Of a stretch of DNA of 64,000 nucleotides, positions 1 through 8,978 are shown piece by piece (position 1 is the first letter of the stretch; each line of letters opens with the position of its first letter). The notes below the pieces were generated by a model. It ran no database searches. It was not told where the DNA came from and saw only the letters and a program-made list of their open reading frames with translations. The translations under genes were made by a program, and so were the position numbers. This DNA is from Spirosoma aureum (lineage in GTDB: Bacteria > Bacteroidota > Bacteroidia > Cytophagales > Spirosomataceae): positions 6,923,001 through 6,987,000 of the forward strand of contig NZ_CP050063.1 in the NCBI RefSeq assembly GCF_011604685.1, written 5' to 3'.

Positions 1-403
1 TACAGGATTATCCAAACGATACCAGCAACCACATTACTCAGGATCCACTTCAGCAAAAATTCTGGCTTTCCCGCTCTGATTATCAGCGGGATGAATAGGG
101 TGTTAATGAGTTGGCCCACATAATAGGCAACAACGCCATTATGGATCGTTTGCTGTTTTACGGTCACTAAATAGGGTCCCAATTTCACCCAGATAAAAAT
201 GTAACAGGAATCGTAATGAACCACAGACCGGGTCGGGCAACGGCCGGGTGACTTCTGAAAACCAGATATTGTGCTACCGTTACCAGAATGGGGAAGAGTA
301 ATATACCCATTAATCCCGTCATCCAGCTCAGCATATGAGCCAACACGGGTAGTAAGACCCAGCGCTGATACATTCGATCATCAAAAATGCATAGGACTGC
401 CAT
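1..403 (-). pseudogene. Multi-pass membrane protein, frameshifted and cut by the window edge
   Basis: Reading starts at an ATG at 403, inside the end of the upstream DCC gene (23-base overlap), and gives hydrophobic helices for about 70 residues until TGA at 185-187. The next frame then continues without a stop to position 1, with fluent coding sequence (motifs such as KLGPYLVTVKQ and GQLINTLFIPLIIR). One extra A in the five-A run at 195-199 would join both parts through PVTFFIWVKLG. I therefore read one membrane protein broken by a one-base loss in a homopolymer, or a sequencing error. It is the third gene of an operon with the GbsR regulator and the DCC protein. The family is not recognised and the C-terminus lies outside the window. 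Confidence 0.6.
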
Positions 404-1169
404 AACTGTCCAGTAGTAAAAGACTTAAAATCGTGAAGCAGACGCTTAGCCAGGGACTTAGACCAAGTCGGTAGGTCCGGATAAAATGCTGGCCAATCAG
501 GAGAGCAAAGCCAACCAGAGGCAGAATCGCCCAGCCTGTTATTGCTCCCAGTATAGTAATGGTTCCTCCTATCAGCAGGCTCATTCCTAAATGGCCTGTA
601 TAGTCCAGCATTGTTTCGAGCAGGTTATGGCGGTGCGTAAGGATAAAGTATAGCCCGGCTAAAGTCAGTTGCCCGACTACCAATCCTAAAAATGCGGGTG
701 GCCAGACATGGACATATCCTGTAGCGAAAAGGCCGGAAACAAGGCCAAAGATGACCAGGATGAAGGCAAGCCGTTGCCCAATGTGAAACTCCGGCTGAAG
801 ATCCAGTAACTGCCACCGGCCGGGTGCCGATGTAATAATAATCCGACGGTTATAGGAAATGAAGGCGTATAGTTTCTGCAAAATCACCTTGACCAATGTA
901 AACGACAACAGCTTTTCGATCCGATCGCTCCGTCGGCCAAACGCGTAAATCCAGGTATCAACTCCATATAATGTCTCTCCGCCATCCAGGTCGACCATGG
1001 GTATTTCGTGACGGGCCCGTTGTTGGTCTAACCGACTGATTATAGTATGTTGCACCAGTTGGTCGTTGCTTAGTCGGGTTAAGCTCCCGCTCTGATCGGC
1101 GGCTACCATGCCTTTCGTATAAAGTCGACACATCGGGCAGCTTCCGTCATAGATAATTAGTTTATTCAT
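381..1169 (-). CDS. DCC-family thiol-disulfide oxidoreductase-like protein with C-terminal membrane domain
   Basis: The 262-residue protein starts with the hallmark of the DUF393/DCC family, DGSCPMC at residues 8-14, where the CxxC pair is the presumed redox centre. The soluble DCC part covers about residues 1-130; after it come roughly five hydrophobic segments (about 130-262). Members are thought to act as thiol-disulfide oxidoreductases, but substrates are generally unknown. It lies 52 bases after the GbsR gene and overlaps the next membrane protein, which suggests an operon. A degenerate copy of the GbsR-type palindrome (1188-1205) sits just upstream, so the same regulator may act here. 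Family call is firm; biochemical role is not. Confidence 0.85.
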   Translation of the reverse strand: MNKLIIYDGSCPMCRLYTKGMVAADQSGSLTRLSNDQLVQHTIISRLDQQRARHEIPMVDLDGGETLYGVDTWIYAFGRRSDRIEKLLSFTLVKVILQKLYAFISYNRRIIITSAPGRWQLLDLQPEFHIGQRLAFILVIFGLVSGLFATGYVHVWPPAFLGLVVGQLTLAGLYFILTHRHNLLETMLDYTGHLGMSLLIGGTITILGAITGWAILPLVGFALLIGQHFIRTYRLGLSPWLSVCFTILSLLLLDSYGSPMHF

Positions 1170-1187
1170 AACTTATTGTTTTTAAAT

Positions 1188-1205
1188 TTTCAAAAACAAT
1201 TGAAA
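1188..1205. promoter_or_regulatory. Degenerate GbsR-type operator upstream of the DCC gene
   Basis: The 18 bases TTTCAAAAACAATTGAAA match the core of the perfect palindrome in front of the GbsR gene (TTTCAAAATATTTTGAAA at 1751-1768) at 14 of 18 positions with identical length. It lies in the 52-base gap before the DCC gene. Site function is inferred. Confidence 0.45.
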
Positions 1206-1221
1206 TATAGGGGCAAAAAAA

Positions 1222-1722
1222 TCATCGGAATACTTTCAAAAACTGCCCCATCAGCCAGTTTTCTTCTGCTTTAATGACCGCGTTGAGGGTGTTATCCGCA
1301 AAGCCAACCACGCTACTTAAACCTGTCATTACCCGCTGGAATTCCTGTGCTTCGGGTGTGTCGGCCGGTATCGATTTAAGCTCATTCAATACCTCAACAA
1401 CTGGCGTAATCTCACGGCGTCGACGTTCTTTAGCCACCTGACGCGCTACTTTCCAGATGTCCTTTTCGGCAATAAAAAATTCCCTACGCTCACCGGGTTT
1501 GAGGTGTTTGTAAATTAACCCCCAATCCATCAGATCGCGCAGGTTCATGCTGGCATTACCCCGCGAGATCTGCAACTGTTCCATGACATCTTCCGTCGCC
1601 AGCGGATCGGGCGAGATCAACAGCAACGCGTGGAGTTGCGCCATCGAACGATTAATACCCCACTGGGTCGCCAACGTTCCCCAGGTGTGTATAAATTTGT
1701 CTTTTGCTTCTTCGAATGTCAT
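1222..1722 (-). CDS. GbsR/MarR-family transcriptional regulator
   Basis: A winged-helix regulator of the GbsR branch of the MarR superfamily. The helix-turn-helix covers about residues 30-95 (LLISPDPLATEDVMEQLQ then ISRGNASMNLRDLMDWGLI), followed by a wing and helices used for dimerisation. In this family small ligands or stress signals release DNA. I start it at the ATG at 1722 (MTFEEAKDKF), not at the TTG two codons upstream. A TACCTTTG element ends four bases before the ATG and an AAACTTTG lies further upstream, so the leader is very short whichever is used. A perfect 24-base palindrome directly upstream suggests autoregulation. It heads the operon with the DCC protein. Confidence 0.85.
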   Translation of the reverse strand: MTFEEAKDKFIHTWGTLATQWGINRSMAQLHALLLISPDPLATEDVMEQLQISRGNASMNLRDLMDWGLIYKHLKPGERREFFIAEKDIWKVARQVAKERRRREITPVVEVLNELKSIPADTPEAQEFQRVMTGLSSVVGFADNTLNAVIKAEENWLMGQFLKVFR

Positions 1723-1747
1723 GCCCAAAGGTAGGTCAAAGTTTTTT

Positions 1748-1771
1748 ATCTTTCAAAATATTTTGAAAGAT
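1748..1771. promoter_or_regulatory. Perfect 24-bp palindrome, likely GbsR autoregulatory operator
   Basis: Two 12-base arms (ATCTTTCAAAAT and its exact complement) meet without a spacer. The site is 25 bases upstream of the regulator's ATG and just upstream of an ACTTTG element (1742-1737 on the minus strand), a place where a bound dimer would block the -33 region. AT-rich perfect palindromes of this size are typical MarR-type operators; binding itself is inferred. Confidence 0.65.
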
Positions 1772-1851
1772 TTATACAATCAAAAAAGATGAGTAGTTGA
1801 TTAACCATAGTTGCTTAACAAGACCATAACATACCAGATTCGAATCAATCT

Positions 1852-1859
1852 TAACTTTG
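1852..1859 (+). promoter_or_regulatory. Bacteroidota -7 element (TAACTTTG)
   Basis: TAACTTTG fits the Bacteroidota -7 consensus TAnnTTTG and lies 18 bases before the ATG of the YncE-like gene. No clear TTG-type -33 box is visible at the expected distance. Confidence 0.4.
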
Positions 1860-1877
1860 CCAAAAACATCCTTTGTT

Positions 1878-4277
1878 ATGCGTATTCTACTTTCGGCATT
1901 TCTTCTCATTAGTACGCATGTATTCGTCCTTGCCCAAACGCCCAAGACGGTCTCCCGTCTGACGCTACCCAATGGGTGGGGACTAACCCCTGTTGGTAGA
2001 TCGATACCGCTGGGTGATTTGCCACTCAATCTGGCAGTTTCACCAAATAGCAAACGACTGGCGGTCACAAACAATGGACAAAGCACGCAGAGCATACAGC
2101 TGATTGATCTATCGGAAGAAAAAGTATTGAGTGAGGTAGAGATTGCGAAGTCGTGGGTTGGCCTGCGGTTCAGTCCGGATGGCAAAAAACTGCTCGCGTC
2201 GGGTGGCAACGATAACCGCGTGCTTATTTACGACGTAACGGGCGACAAGCTTACTAAAATAGATTCAGTTGTACTCGGAAAACCCTGGCCAAACCGTATT
2301 TCGGTAGCCGGCATCGAAACAGACAAAACCGGATCAACGCTCTATGCCGTCACTAAAGATGACAGTATGCTGTATGTCTGCGACCTGGCGACAAAGCAGG
2401 TTAAAAACCGTATAAAGTTGCCTGCCGAAGCGTATACCTGCCTGCGCTCACCGATATCCGACGAGCTATTTATTACGGTATGGGGTGGCGACAAAGTATT
2501 GATTTACGATCCCAAACAGCAGAAAATAACCGGGGAAATTAGCACCGGCAGTCGCCCGAATGACCTCGTTTTTACCCGAAATGGCAAATTCCTGTTTGTG
2601 GCCAATGCCAATGAAAACTCGGTTTCGGTTATTGATGTCAAGACCCGGAAGGTTCTGGAAACCGTCACGACGGCACTCTATCCAGACGCACCAGCAGGTA
2701 GTACACCCAATGGACTGGCCCTCTCAAGCGACCAGAAATCATTATTGGTTGCCAACGCCGATAATAACTGCCTGGCCGTATTCGACGTATCAAATCCCGG
2801 CCGTAGCCGGTCACTCGGATTCATTCCGACCGGCTGGTACCCGACGGCCGTGAAGGTCGTTGGCAAAAAGGTGCTGGTTGCCAATGGCAAAGGATTTTCG
2901 TCTAAAGCAAATCCGAATGGGCCAAACCCCTACAAACGGCGTGAAAGTGGAACGGAATACATCGCTGGTCTTTTTAAAGGCACGCTGTCTTTGTTTGATT
3001 TACCCAAACCCGCCGAACTGACAAGCTTGACTAAGCTGGTTTACCAGAATACGCCCTACACAAAGGAGAAGGAAAAACTGGCAGCTGGCGAGCAGAATAA
3101 TCCAATTCCGAAACGGGTGGGCGAAAAATCAGCGCAAATCAAGTACGTTTTTTACATTATCAAGGAGAATCGCACCTACGACCAGGTTTTCGGAGATATG
3201 CCGGGCGGTAATGGCGACACTTCCTTGTGTTTGTTTCCGGAGAAAGTTACGCCTAATCAACATGCGCTGGCCCGCGAGTTTATTCTGCTCGACAATTTCT
3301 ACGTCGATGCCGAAGTGAGCGCCGATGGACACAACTGGTCAACAGCTGCCTATGCCAATGATTATGTTGAAAAGAACTGGCCTACCAGCTATGGCGGCCG
3401 GGGTGGCACTTACGATTTTGAAGGAAGCCGTCCGATCGCGTATCCAAAGAAAGGCTTCATCTGGGATTATTGCCAGCGGGCGGGTGTTCGTTACCGAAGC
3501 TACGGTGAGTTCGAAGCCTATTCGAAACGAAAAGGGTCAGCATTAGATGGCCGGTTTGCACCAAATTATCCCGACTACGATCTGAAAATCAAAGATATCG
3601 ACCGGGTAGACGTCTGGAAGAAAGACATTGACTCACTGATTGCGGCCAATGCGGTTCCGCACTTCAGCAGCATCCGGCTTGGCAATAACCACACCAGCGG
3701 TGCCCGAATTGGCGCACCAACGCCAGCTGCCCACGTGGCGGATAATGATCTGGCGTTAGGCCGTTTTATCGAGTACCTGTCCAAGAGCCCAATCTGGAAA
3801 GAATCGGCCGTATTTGTGCTCGAAGACGACGCCCAGAATGGGGCCGATCATGTTGACGCCCACCGATCACCCGCGCTGGTAATCAGTCCTTACACCAAAC
3901 GGAAACACGTAGAACATACCATGTACTCAACCTCAGGAATGCTGCGCACAATGGAGCTAATTTTAGGTCTCCCGCCCATGAGCCAGTACGATGCGGCCGC
4001 AACCCCCATGTTTGCCTGTTTCACCAATACCCCTACCCTGACCCCCTATACACACATTCCTGCCAATATTGATCTCGATGCCAAGAACACAGCCATGACT
4101 GAGCCGGCGCGCCAGTCCGAAAAACTGGATCTGCGTTTTGCCGACAAAATCGACGATCGGTTGTTTAACGAGATCATCTGGAAGGCGGTTAAAGGTGAAC
4201 ACTCGATTATGCCAGCACCCAGACGGGGCGCCTTCTTGCAGGTGGCTGAAGCCGACGATGATGACGACGATAAGTGA
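1878..4277 (+). CDS. Secreted YncE-like beta-propeller fused to a phosphoesterase domain
   Basis: From the ATG at 1878 the protein is 799 residues with a clear signal peptide (MRILLSAFLLISTHVFVLAQ). About residues 40-360 hold YVTN/YncE-type propeller repeats (for example LFVANANENSVSVIDVKTRK and LLVANADNNCLAVFDVS). From about 400 onwards comes a phosphoesterase/alkaline-phosphatase-like domain (YIIKENRTYDQVFGDMPGG, VFVLEDDAQNGADHVDAHRS). This bifunctional layout is well known in Bacteroidota; the substrate is unknown. The C-terminus is acidic (DDDDDDK). The longer reading from TTG at 1857 would put extra residues before the signal peptide, so I reject it. It stands alone and ends at a strong two-way terminator. 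Confidence 0.85.
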   Translation: MRILLSAFLLISTHVFVLAQTPKTVSRLTLPNGWGLTPVGRSIPLGDLPLNLAVSPNSKRLAVTNNGQSTQSIQLIDLSEEKVLSEVEIAKSWVGLRFSPDGKKLLASGGNDNRVLIYDVTGDKLTKIDSVVLGKPWPNRISVAGIETDKTGSTLYAVTKDDSMLYVCDLATKQVKNRIKLPAEAYTCLRSPISDELFITVWGGDKVLIYDPKQQKITGEISTGSRPNDLVFTRNGKFLFVANANENSVSVIDVKTRKVLETVTTALYPDAPAGSTPNGLALSSDQKSLLVANADNNCLAVFDVSNPGRSRSLGFIPTGWYPTAVKVVGKKVLVANGKGFSSKANPNGPNPYKRRESGTEYIAGLFKGTLSLFDLPKPAELTSLTKLVYQNTPYTKEKEKLAAGEQNNPIPKRVGEKSAQIKYVFYIIKENRTYDQVFGDMPGGNGDTSLCLFPEKVTPNQHALAREFILLDNFYVDAEVSADGHNWSTAAYANDYVEKNWPTSYGGRGGTYDFEGSRPIAYPKKGFIWDYCQRAGVRYRSYGEFEAYSKRKGSALDGRFAPNYPDYDLKIKDIDRVDVWKKDIDSLIAANAVPHFSSIRLGNNHTSGARIGAPTPAAHVADNDLALGRFIEYLSKSPIWKESAVFVLEDDAQNGADHVDAHRSPALVISPYTKRKHVEHTMYSTSGMLRTMELILGLPPMSQYDAAATPMFACFTNTPTLTPYTHIPANIDLDAKNTAMTEPARQSEKLDLRFADKIDDRLFNEIIWKAVKGEHSIMPAPRRGAFLQVAEADDDDDDK

Positions 4278-4310
4278 GTCGGAATATAGTCATGCCCCAA
4301 TTGCCTGCTA

Positions 4311-4350
4311 CCAAAAAGCCCTGCCGGACTGTTCCGGCAGGGCTTTTTGG
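4311..4350. terminator. Bidirectional intrinsic terminator
   Basis: Perfect 18-bp stem (4311-4328 with 4333-4350) around a four-base loop; the arms begin with CCAAAAAG and end with CTTTTTGG, so each strand has a U-rich tail. It sits between convergent genes (YncE-like on plus, fatty acid hydroxylase on minus). Confidence 0.9.
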
Positions 4351-4366
4351 TGATTGATTCGTACGA

Positions 4367-5014
4367 TTACTTCTGAAACGACCTGAAAATATAATCCCAC
4401 ATTGGCGACGAAACGCCGTAATTGCTTTCAGGATTCTTGTAATGGTGAACACTGTGATTGATCCACAGCTGCTTAAAGAAATTCTTGGGCGGAGCGTAGG
4501 CATGAACGATAAAGTGTACCGCCAGATAGCCCGAATAACCTACCAGAAAACCAGGGAAGAACGCATAAGCGGCTTCACCCATGATCAGGAAAAATAGGCC
4601 GAAGAAAGCGCCAGCCACAAAAATAGCCAGAGCCGGAGGCATGGCCAGCCGGGTTTTATCCTTCGGATATTCGTGGTGGATACCGTGAAATGTGTACTGA
4701 ATTTTAGCGCGTTTCGGCGTGGTAGGTGCCAGATGATATAAGTAGCGGTGTAAAACGTATTCAAACAGGGTGAATACCAGTAAACCCGTTATGAATAGCG
4801 TAGCAATAGTGCTCGTACTCATAGCTGTATACGTGAAAGCATACCAACCTAGAAAGACGGACAGAACCAACCACATCGAGATAGGAACCATGATGTGGGT
4901 ACGCGAAAGTGCTTCAAGTATTGGGTTATCAAATAGTTTTTTCGTGCCGCTGTTTTTTGGTCGGGTTTTACCATGGCCGGCCATTGTTTGCAACTTCTCG
5001 GTAGTTGATTCCAT
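4367..5014 (-). CDS. Fatty acid hydroxylase / sterol desaturase family protein
   Basis: A 215-residue integral membrane di-iron enzyme. The histidine clusters of the family are visible: HRYLYH near residue 108, HGIHHE near 130, HFIVHA near 170 and NHSVHHY near 190. Four hydrophobic segments lie between them. Family members hydroxylate or desaturate fatty acids, sphingolipids or carotenoids at the membrane; the substrate here cannot be told. It is monocistronic and shares a terminator with the convergent YncE-like gene. Confidence 0.88.
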   Translation of the reverse strand: MESTTEKLQTMAGHGKTRPKNSGTKKLFDNPILEALSRTHIMVPISMWLVLSVFLGWYAFTYTAMSTSTIATLFITGLLVFTLFEYVLHRYLYHLAPTTPKRAKIQYTFHGIHHEYPKDKTRLAMPPALAIFVAGAFFGLFFLIMGEAAYAFFPGFLVGYSGYLAVHFIVHAYAPPKNFFKQLWINHSVHHYKNPESNYGVSSPMWDYIFRSFQK

Positions 5015-5108
5015 AGAGCAGATACGTTGACAATAAAGTAATAGTGCAAAATTACAACGAAAATTGGGTTCGTCATCCCAGATAGTAAATTTGGTTTACT
5101 ATCTCAAT

Positions 5109-6446
5109 TCATGTTTTGCTAACCTCCAACTGGTCGGATAGTTTTTCCTGCATCGCCATCAGGTTTCCCTTAGGCAATTTAGGCTTGATTATTAATCGTA
5201 GTGAATTACTATAGGTCAGATAGTTAAACATCCAGTTCAGGAATATAGCCAGACGGTTTTTCACACCAACTATTGACATTAAGTGAACAAACAACCATGT
5301 TAGCCACGCAAAAAATCCCTGAAACTTAAAAAATGGCAAATCGACTACAGCCAGTCCACGACCGATAGTAGCCATTGTGCCCAGATCATGATAGGTAAAC
5401 TCCTCTAACGGTTCGTTCCGAATCAGATGAAAAAGGTTTTTAGCCAGATGGCGTCCCTGCTGAATAGCCGGTTGTGCCACCTGCGGATGCCCATTCGGCC
5501 ATTTCTCTTCAGTCATCAGCGCCACGTCGCCAATGGCAAATATATCGGTAAAGCCCTGAACCTGGTTATAGCGATTGACCAGCACGCGTCCACCCCGCCC
5601 AATGACCTCCGCAGGAAGCCCCGCGAGGGGATTCGCCTTAACGCCAGCTGCCCAGATCAGGTTATTCGTTCGCAATGTCGACCCATCGTTCATGGTAACG
5701 ATTTTCCCGTCAAAATCTTTTACCCGCGTGTTCAGCCGAACATTCACGCCCAGTTCTTTCAGATAGGCCAATGAGTGCTCCTGTGATTCGACCGACATTG
5801 GCCCCAATAGCTCCCCGCCCGACTCGATGAGGTAGATATCCATCATCTTAAAGTCCAATTCTGGGTAATCCTTGGGCAGAACGGTCCGACGCATTTCGGC
5901 CAGTGTACCACAAAGCTCCACGCCCGTTGGCCCTCCCCCAACGACGACCACATCCATAAGCCCCTCTTTTTCGTCCTCGGTTTCGACACTCAGCGCATCT
6001 TCGAAGTTTTGCAGCATCCGGTTGCGTAACGCAATCGCTTCCGAAACCGACTTCATTGACAGCGCTTTTTCAATAATGTTCTGCTGATTAAAAAAATTAG
6101 TGTCGGCACCGGTAGCCATGACGAGGTAATCGTACGTAATCGGTCCCAGTTCGGTATCAACTGTTTTGTCGACGGTACGAACACCCGTTACGCTAGTTAC
6201 CCTGATGTGTACGTTCTTGCAGTTGCCAAACACCGTCCGTAGCGGAAACAGAATAGAATTGGCCTCCAGCCCGGCCGTAGCCACCTGGTAATACAGGGGC
6301 TGAAATTCATGGTAGTTCTGCTTATTGATCAGTACGACCTGAAATTCTTTTTTTCGGGATAACTTACGGGCTAGTTTCAAGCCACCAAAGCCTGCGCCGA
6401 CAATAACAACGCGCTTCCTATCCGTTTGGGGTATGTTTGGGTTCAT
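5109..6446 (-). CDS. ndh: Type II NADH dehydrogenase (NDH-2), NAD(P)/FAD-dependent
   Basis: A 445-residue flavoprotein with two dinucleotide-binding motifs: GAGFGG at residues 17-22 for FAD and VVVGGGPTGVELCG near 165-180 for NADH. The segment FAIGDVALM is the usual C-terminal FAD-contact motif, and AQPAIQQGRHLAKN is characteristic of NDH-2. The last 60 residues hold a hydrophobic and amphipathic stretch fitting membrane attachment. NDH-2 passes electrons from NADH to quinone without pumping protons. It lies about 100 bases after the BshA gene on the same strand and may be a separate unit. Confidence 0.88.
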   Translation of the reverse strand: MNPNIPQTDRKRVVIVGAGFGGLKLARKLSRKKEFQVVLINKQNYHEFQPLYYQVATAGLEANSILFPLRTVFGNCKNVHIRVTSVTGVRTVDKTVDTELGPITYDYLVMATGADTNFFNQQNIIEKALSMKSVSEAIALRNRMLQNFEDALSVETEDEKEGLMDVVVVGGGPTGVELCGTLAEMRRTVLPKDYPELDFKMMDIYLIESGGELLGPMSVESQEHSLAYLKELGVNVRLNTRVKDFDGKIVTMNDGSTLRTNNLIWAAGVKANPLAGLPAEVIGRGGRVLVNRYNQVQGFTDIFAIGDVALMTEEKWPNGHPQVAQPAIQQGRHLAKNLFHLIRNEPLEEFTYHDLGTMATIGRGLAVVDLPFFKFQGFFAWLTWLFVHLMSIVGVKNRLAIFLNWMFNYLTYSNSLRLIIKPKLPKGNLMAMQEKLSDQLEVSKT

Positions 6447-6542
6447 GGATTGAGTTACGATTTATAAGAGGTCTATGACGATTTAAAGGGATTTAAATGG
6501 CCTGCCGTCCCTCATAAATCGTTCTGCCACTCTGTTTGTTCA

Positions 6543-7679
6543 CTACACTGCCAGCCGGGACTCTTTCAACACCCGCTCATAGTGAGCTTCATAAAGCGGC
6601 AAGATACGGGATAACTCGAATTCCTTGGCTCTTGCCAGCGCATTTGCCTTGAAAGTAGGCAGATGTTCATCGTCTAAAACATAGAGTGCGTTTTTGACCA
6701 TGTCATCTACATCGCCAACCGGGCTCAGGAAACCCGTTACGCCCTGCACGTTCAATTCAGGAAGCCCTCCGGCGTTTGATGTGATCAGCGGTACTTCGCA
6801 CGCCATTGCTTCGAGGGCGGCCAGGCCAAAACTCTCGTTTTCAGAAGGCATCACGAATAAATCGGCTACCGACAACACTTCTTCGACCGCATCCAGTTTA
6901 CCCAGAAACCGCACCTGATCGTAGATCCCCAGGTCGCGCACCAACCGCTCTATTCGCGCACGTTCGGGCCCATCGCCAACCAGCAATAGCTTTGCCGGTA
7001 TCTGTTTCTGAATATGAAAAAACATCATAACAGCATCGTCGATCCGCTTTACCCGACGGAAGTTTGACGTGTGCACAATCAGCTTTTCACCGTTCGGGCA
7101 GATCGCTTTCTTGAAGTGCTCTTTCTGCTGACGCCGGAATCGATCCAGATCAATGAAGTTTGGAATGACTTCAATATCGCGGTGAACCTTAAAATGTGCG
7201 TACGTATCCTGCCGAAGATTTTCGGAAACCGACGTAACACCATCCGACTCGTTGATACTGAACGTCACCACGGGCTCATACGATGCATCCTTACCAACAA
7301 GTGTGATGTCAGTACCATGAAGTGTTGTTACAACAGGCACATTCCGCCCCTGCGAGCGTAGAATCATTTTAGCCATATAAGCCGCAGATGCGTGCGGAAT
7401 AGCATAGTGAACGTGTAGTAAATCTACGTTTTCGTTCGTTACTACATTAACCATTTCGCTGGCCAGAGCCGACTCATAGGGAGCGTACTGAAAGAGCGGA
7501 TATGATGGTATATTTACTTCGTGATAAAAAACGTTTTCGTTGAAAAAATCGAGCCGAGGTGGTTGTTGATAGGTGATGAAGTGAATCTGGTGGCCATTTT
7601 TAGCCAGTGCTTTACCAAGTTCGGTGGCGACAACGCCACTGCCCCCAAAAGTCGGGTAGCATACAATACCGATTTTCAT
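6543..7679 (-). CDS. bshA: N-acetyl-alpha-D-glucosaminyl L-malate synthase, bacillithiol pathway
   Basis: A GT4-family glycosyltransferase of 378 residues. The N-terminus MKIGIVCYPTFGGSGVVATE and the segments LLHVHYAIPHASAAYMAK and TTLHGTDITLVGKD are characteristic of BshA, which joins UDP-GlcNAc and L-malate in the first step of bacillithiol synthesis. The donor-site motif PSENESFGLAALEAM (EX7E) is near residue 280. Family members are about 375-385 residues, so it is full length. Bacillithiol is the low-molecular-weight thiol of many Bacteroidota, so the cytosolic redox buffer is probably bacillithiol. bshB and bshC are not in the window. Confidence 0.93.
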   Translation of the reverse strand: MKIGIVCYPTFGGSGVVATELGKALAKNGHQIHFITYQQPPRLDFFNENVFYHEVNIPSYPLFQYAPYESALASEMVNVVTNENVDLLHVHYAIPHASAAYMAKMILRSQGRNVPVVTTLHGTDITLVGKDASYEPVVTFSINESDGVTSVSENLRQDTYAHFKVHRDIEVIPNFIDLDRFRRQQKEHFKKAICPNGEKLIVHTSNFRRVKRIDDAVMMFFHIQKQIPAKLLLVGDGPERARIERLVRDLGIYDQVRFLGKLDAVEEVLSVADLFVMPSENESFGLAALEAMACEVPLITSNAGGLPELNVQGVTGFLSPVGDVDDMVKNALYVLDDEHLPTFKANALARAKEFELSRILPLYEAHYERVLKESRLAV

Positions 7680-7882
7680 GTATTAAGCCCTGTGGGCTGG
7701 GAACGATTTGTTCGAACAACACCAAACATATACCAAAAGAATCCCGAAGGCTAGGATTTGGTAATTGGCCTAATCCGGGTAAATACATTATTGGCCGATT
7801 GGTTCTCTGCCCAGTTGCGTGAATCAATTACCGAATTACACCAATCACCAGATTCCGGTAGTTACCTAATCACGAAAACCCT

Positions 7883-7890
7883 TATTTTTG
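7883..7890 (+). promoter_or_regulatory. Bacteroidota -7 element (TATTTTTG)
   Basis: TATTTTTG fits TAnnTTTG and lies 12 bases before the ATG of the UbiA gene. It gives a very short leader. Confidence 0.4.
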
Positions 7891-7902
7891 CAAAAAAACG
7901 CC

Positions 7903-8777
7903 ATGTCTACGCGTCAGCCTATCCCCTTTTCGGCCTTCGCATTCGGATTCCTGCGGCTGATCCGAGTGCAGAATCTGCTGATTGTGGTATTGACGCAATT
8001 TCTGGCCCGGCTTGTTCTGGTTGGCCCTCGCGAAGCCTGGCCCCGGCTTCTGACCGACCCAACCATTTGGCTCCTTTCGTTATCGACCGTTTGTATTGCA
8101 GCAGCGGGTTACATCATCAACGACTATTTCGACATCAAGATTGATCTCGTCAATAAGCCCGACCGCGTGGTCATAGGTCGTTATCTGAAGCGTCGGGTAG
8201 CCATTGGCACGCATCAACTCCTCAACATAATCGGCTGTCTGATTGGCTTATATCTGAGTAAGTGGGTATTTCTGACCGATGTTATTTCGGTATCACTTTT
8301 GTGGCTTTATTCAGCCCAGCTAAAGCGACAGCCTTTCATCGGAAACATTGTTGTTTCGCTGTTAACTGCGTTGTCGCTTATCGTTCTGGCGGTTTATTAC
8401 CGTCAGAATGCCGAAATGCTACTTATTTATGCCCTGTTTTCGTTCGGCATTTCGCTTGTCCGTGAAATCATCAAAGACATGCAGGATGTTCGGGGGATGC
8501 CCGGTTCGGGTGCCGCACATTGCCGATCGTCTGGGGCCTGCGCCGAACCAAATACCTGCTCTACGTACTCATCGGGTCATTTATTTTCTGTATGTTTCTT
8601 ATTGCCGATTCGCTTAGTAATCTGCGTCTTGGCCTGATCTTCCTAGTACTTCTGATTCCGCTCATCTGGCTCACCTACCGTCTTGTTTTTGCCGACACCC
8701 GACGTGACTTCGGCTACCTGAGCAACCTCTGTAAGCTTATTATGCTTCTGGGTGTTGTAAGCATGGTATGGGCATAA
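7903..8777 (+). pseudogene. UbiA-family prenyltransferase broken by a one-base frameshift
   Basis: From the ATG at 7903 the protein is a typical polytopic UbiA enzyme, closest to geranylgeranylglycerol-phosphate geranylgeranyltransferase-like members. The first aspartate motif NDYFDIKID is intact. In the second motif (KDMQDVRGD) the frame breaks at a run of five G at 8492-8496. Adding one G restores VRGDARFGCRTLPIVWGLRR and the frame then runs to the stop at 8777, with the last transmembrane helices. As written, the first frame ends in unrelated residues at 8637. The break removes the last catalytic Asp and the C-terminal helices, so if real the enzyme is dead. A homopolymer sequencing error is equally possible. 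Confidence 0.8.
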
Positions 8778-8888
8778 AGACAGGTTGTTCACGAAATACC
8801 GCCTGCTGAGAACTACCTGCTACCGTTTACTCAAGAGCCTGACTATTAATTGTTAGTTACATATACATTTGTTTTCATCAGGCTTTGT

Positions 8889-8945
8889 GCAGAATCCGTG
8901 CTACGGTTAAGCCTGACGATCAATAAACCGTGGCACGGATTCTGC
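8889..8945. repeat. Intergenic inverted repeat, 20-bp arms
   Basis: Arms 8889-8908 and 8926-8945 pair at 19 of 20 positions around a 17-base loop; the core is CAGAATCCGTGC. There is no clear T-tract, so it is more like a mobile palindromic repeat or RNA hairpin than a standard terminator. It lies between UbiA and the next gene. Confidence 0.65.
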
Positions 8946-8978
8946 CTGAGGCTTATTCCAACTAAACTCGTCTTTTGT

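Noticed and set aside
1772..2209. Minus-strand frame of 145 codons opposite the YncE-like gene
   Set aside because: Lies over the signal peptide and first propeller repeats of a clear plus-strand gene; composition is not protein-like.
7758..8144. 128-codon plus-strand frame overlapping the UbiA start
   Set aside because: Wrong frame relative to the UbiA transmembrane sequence, which is clearly the coding one.
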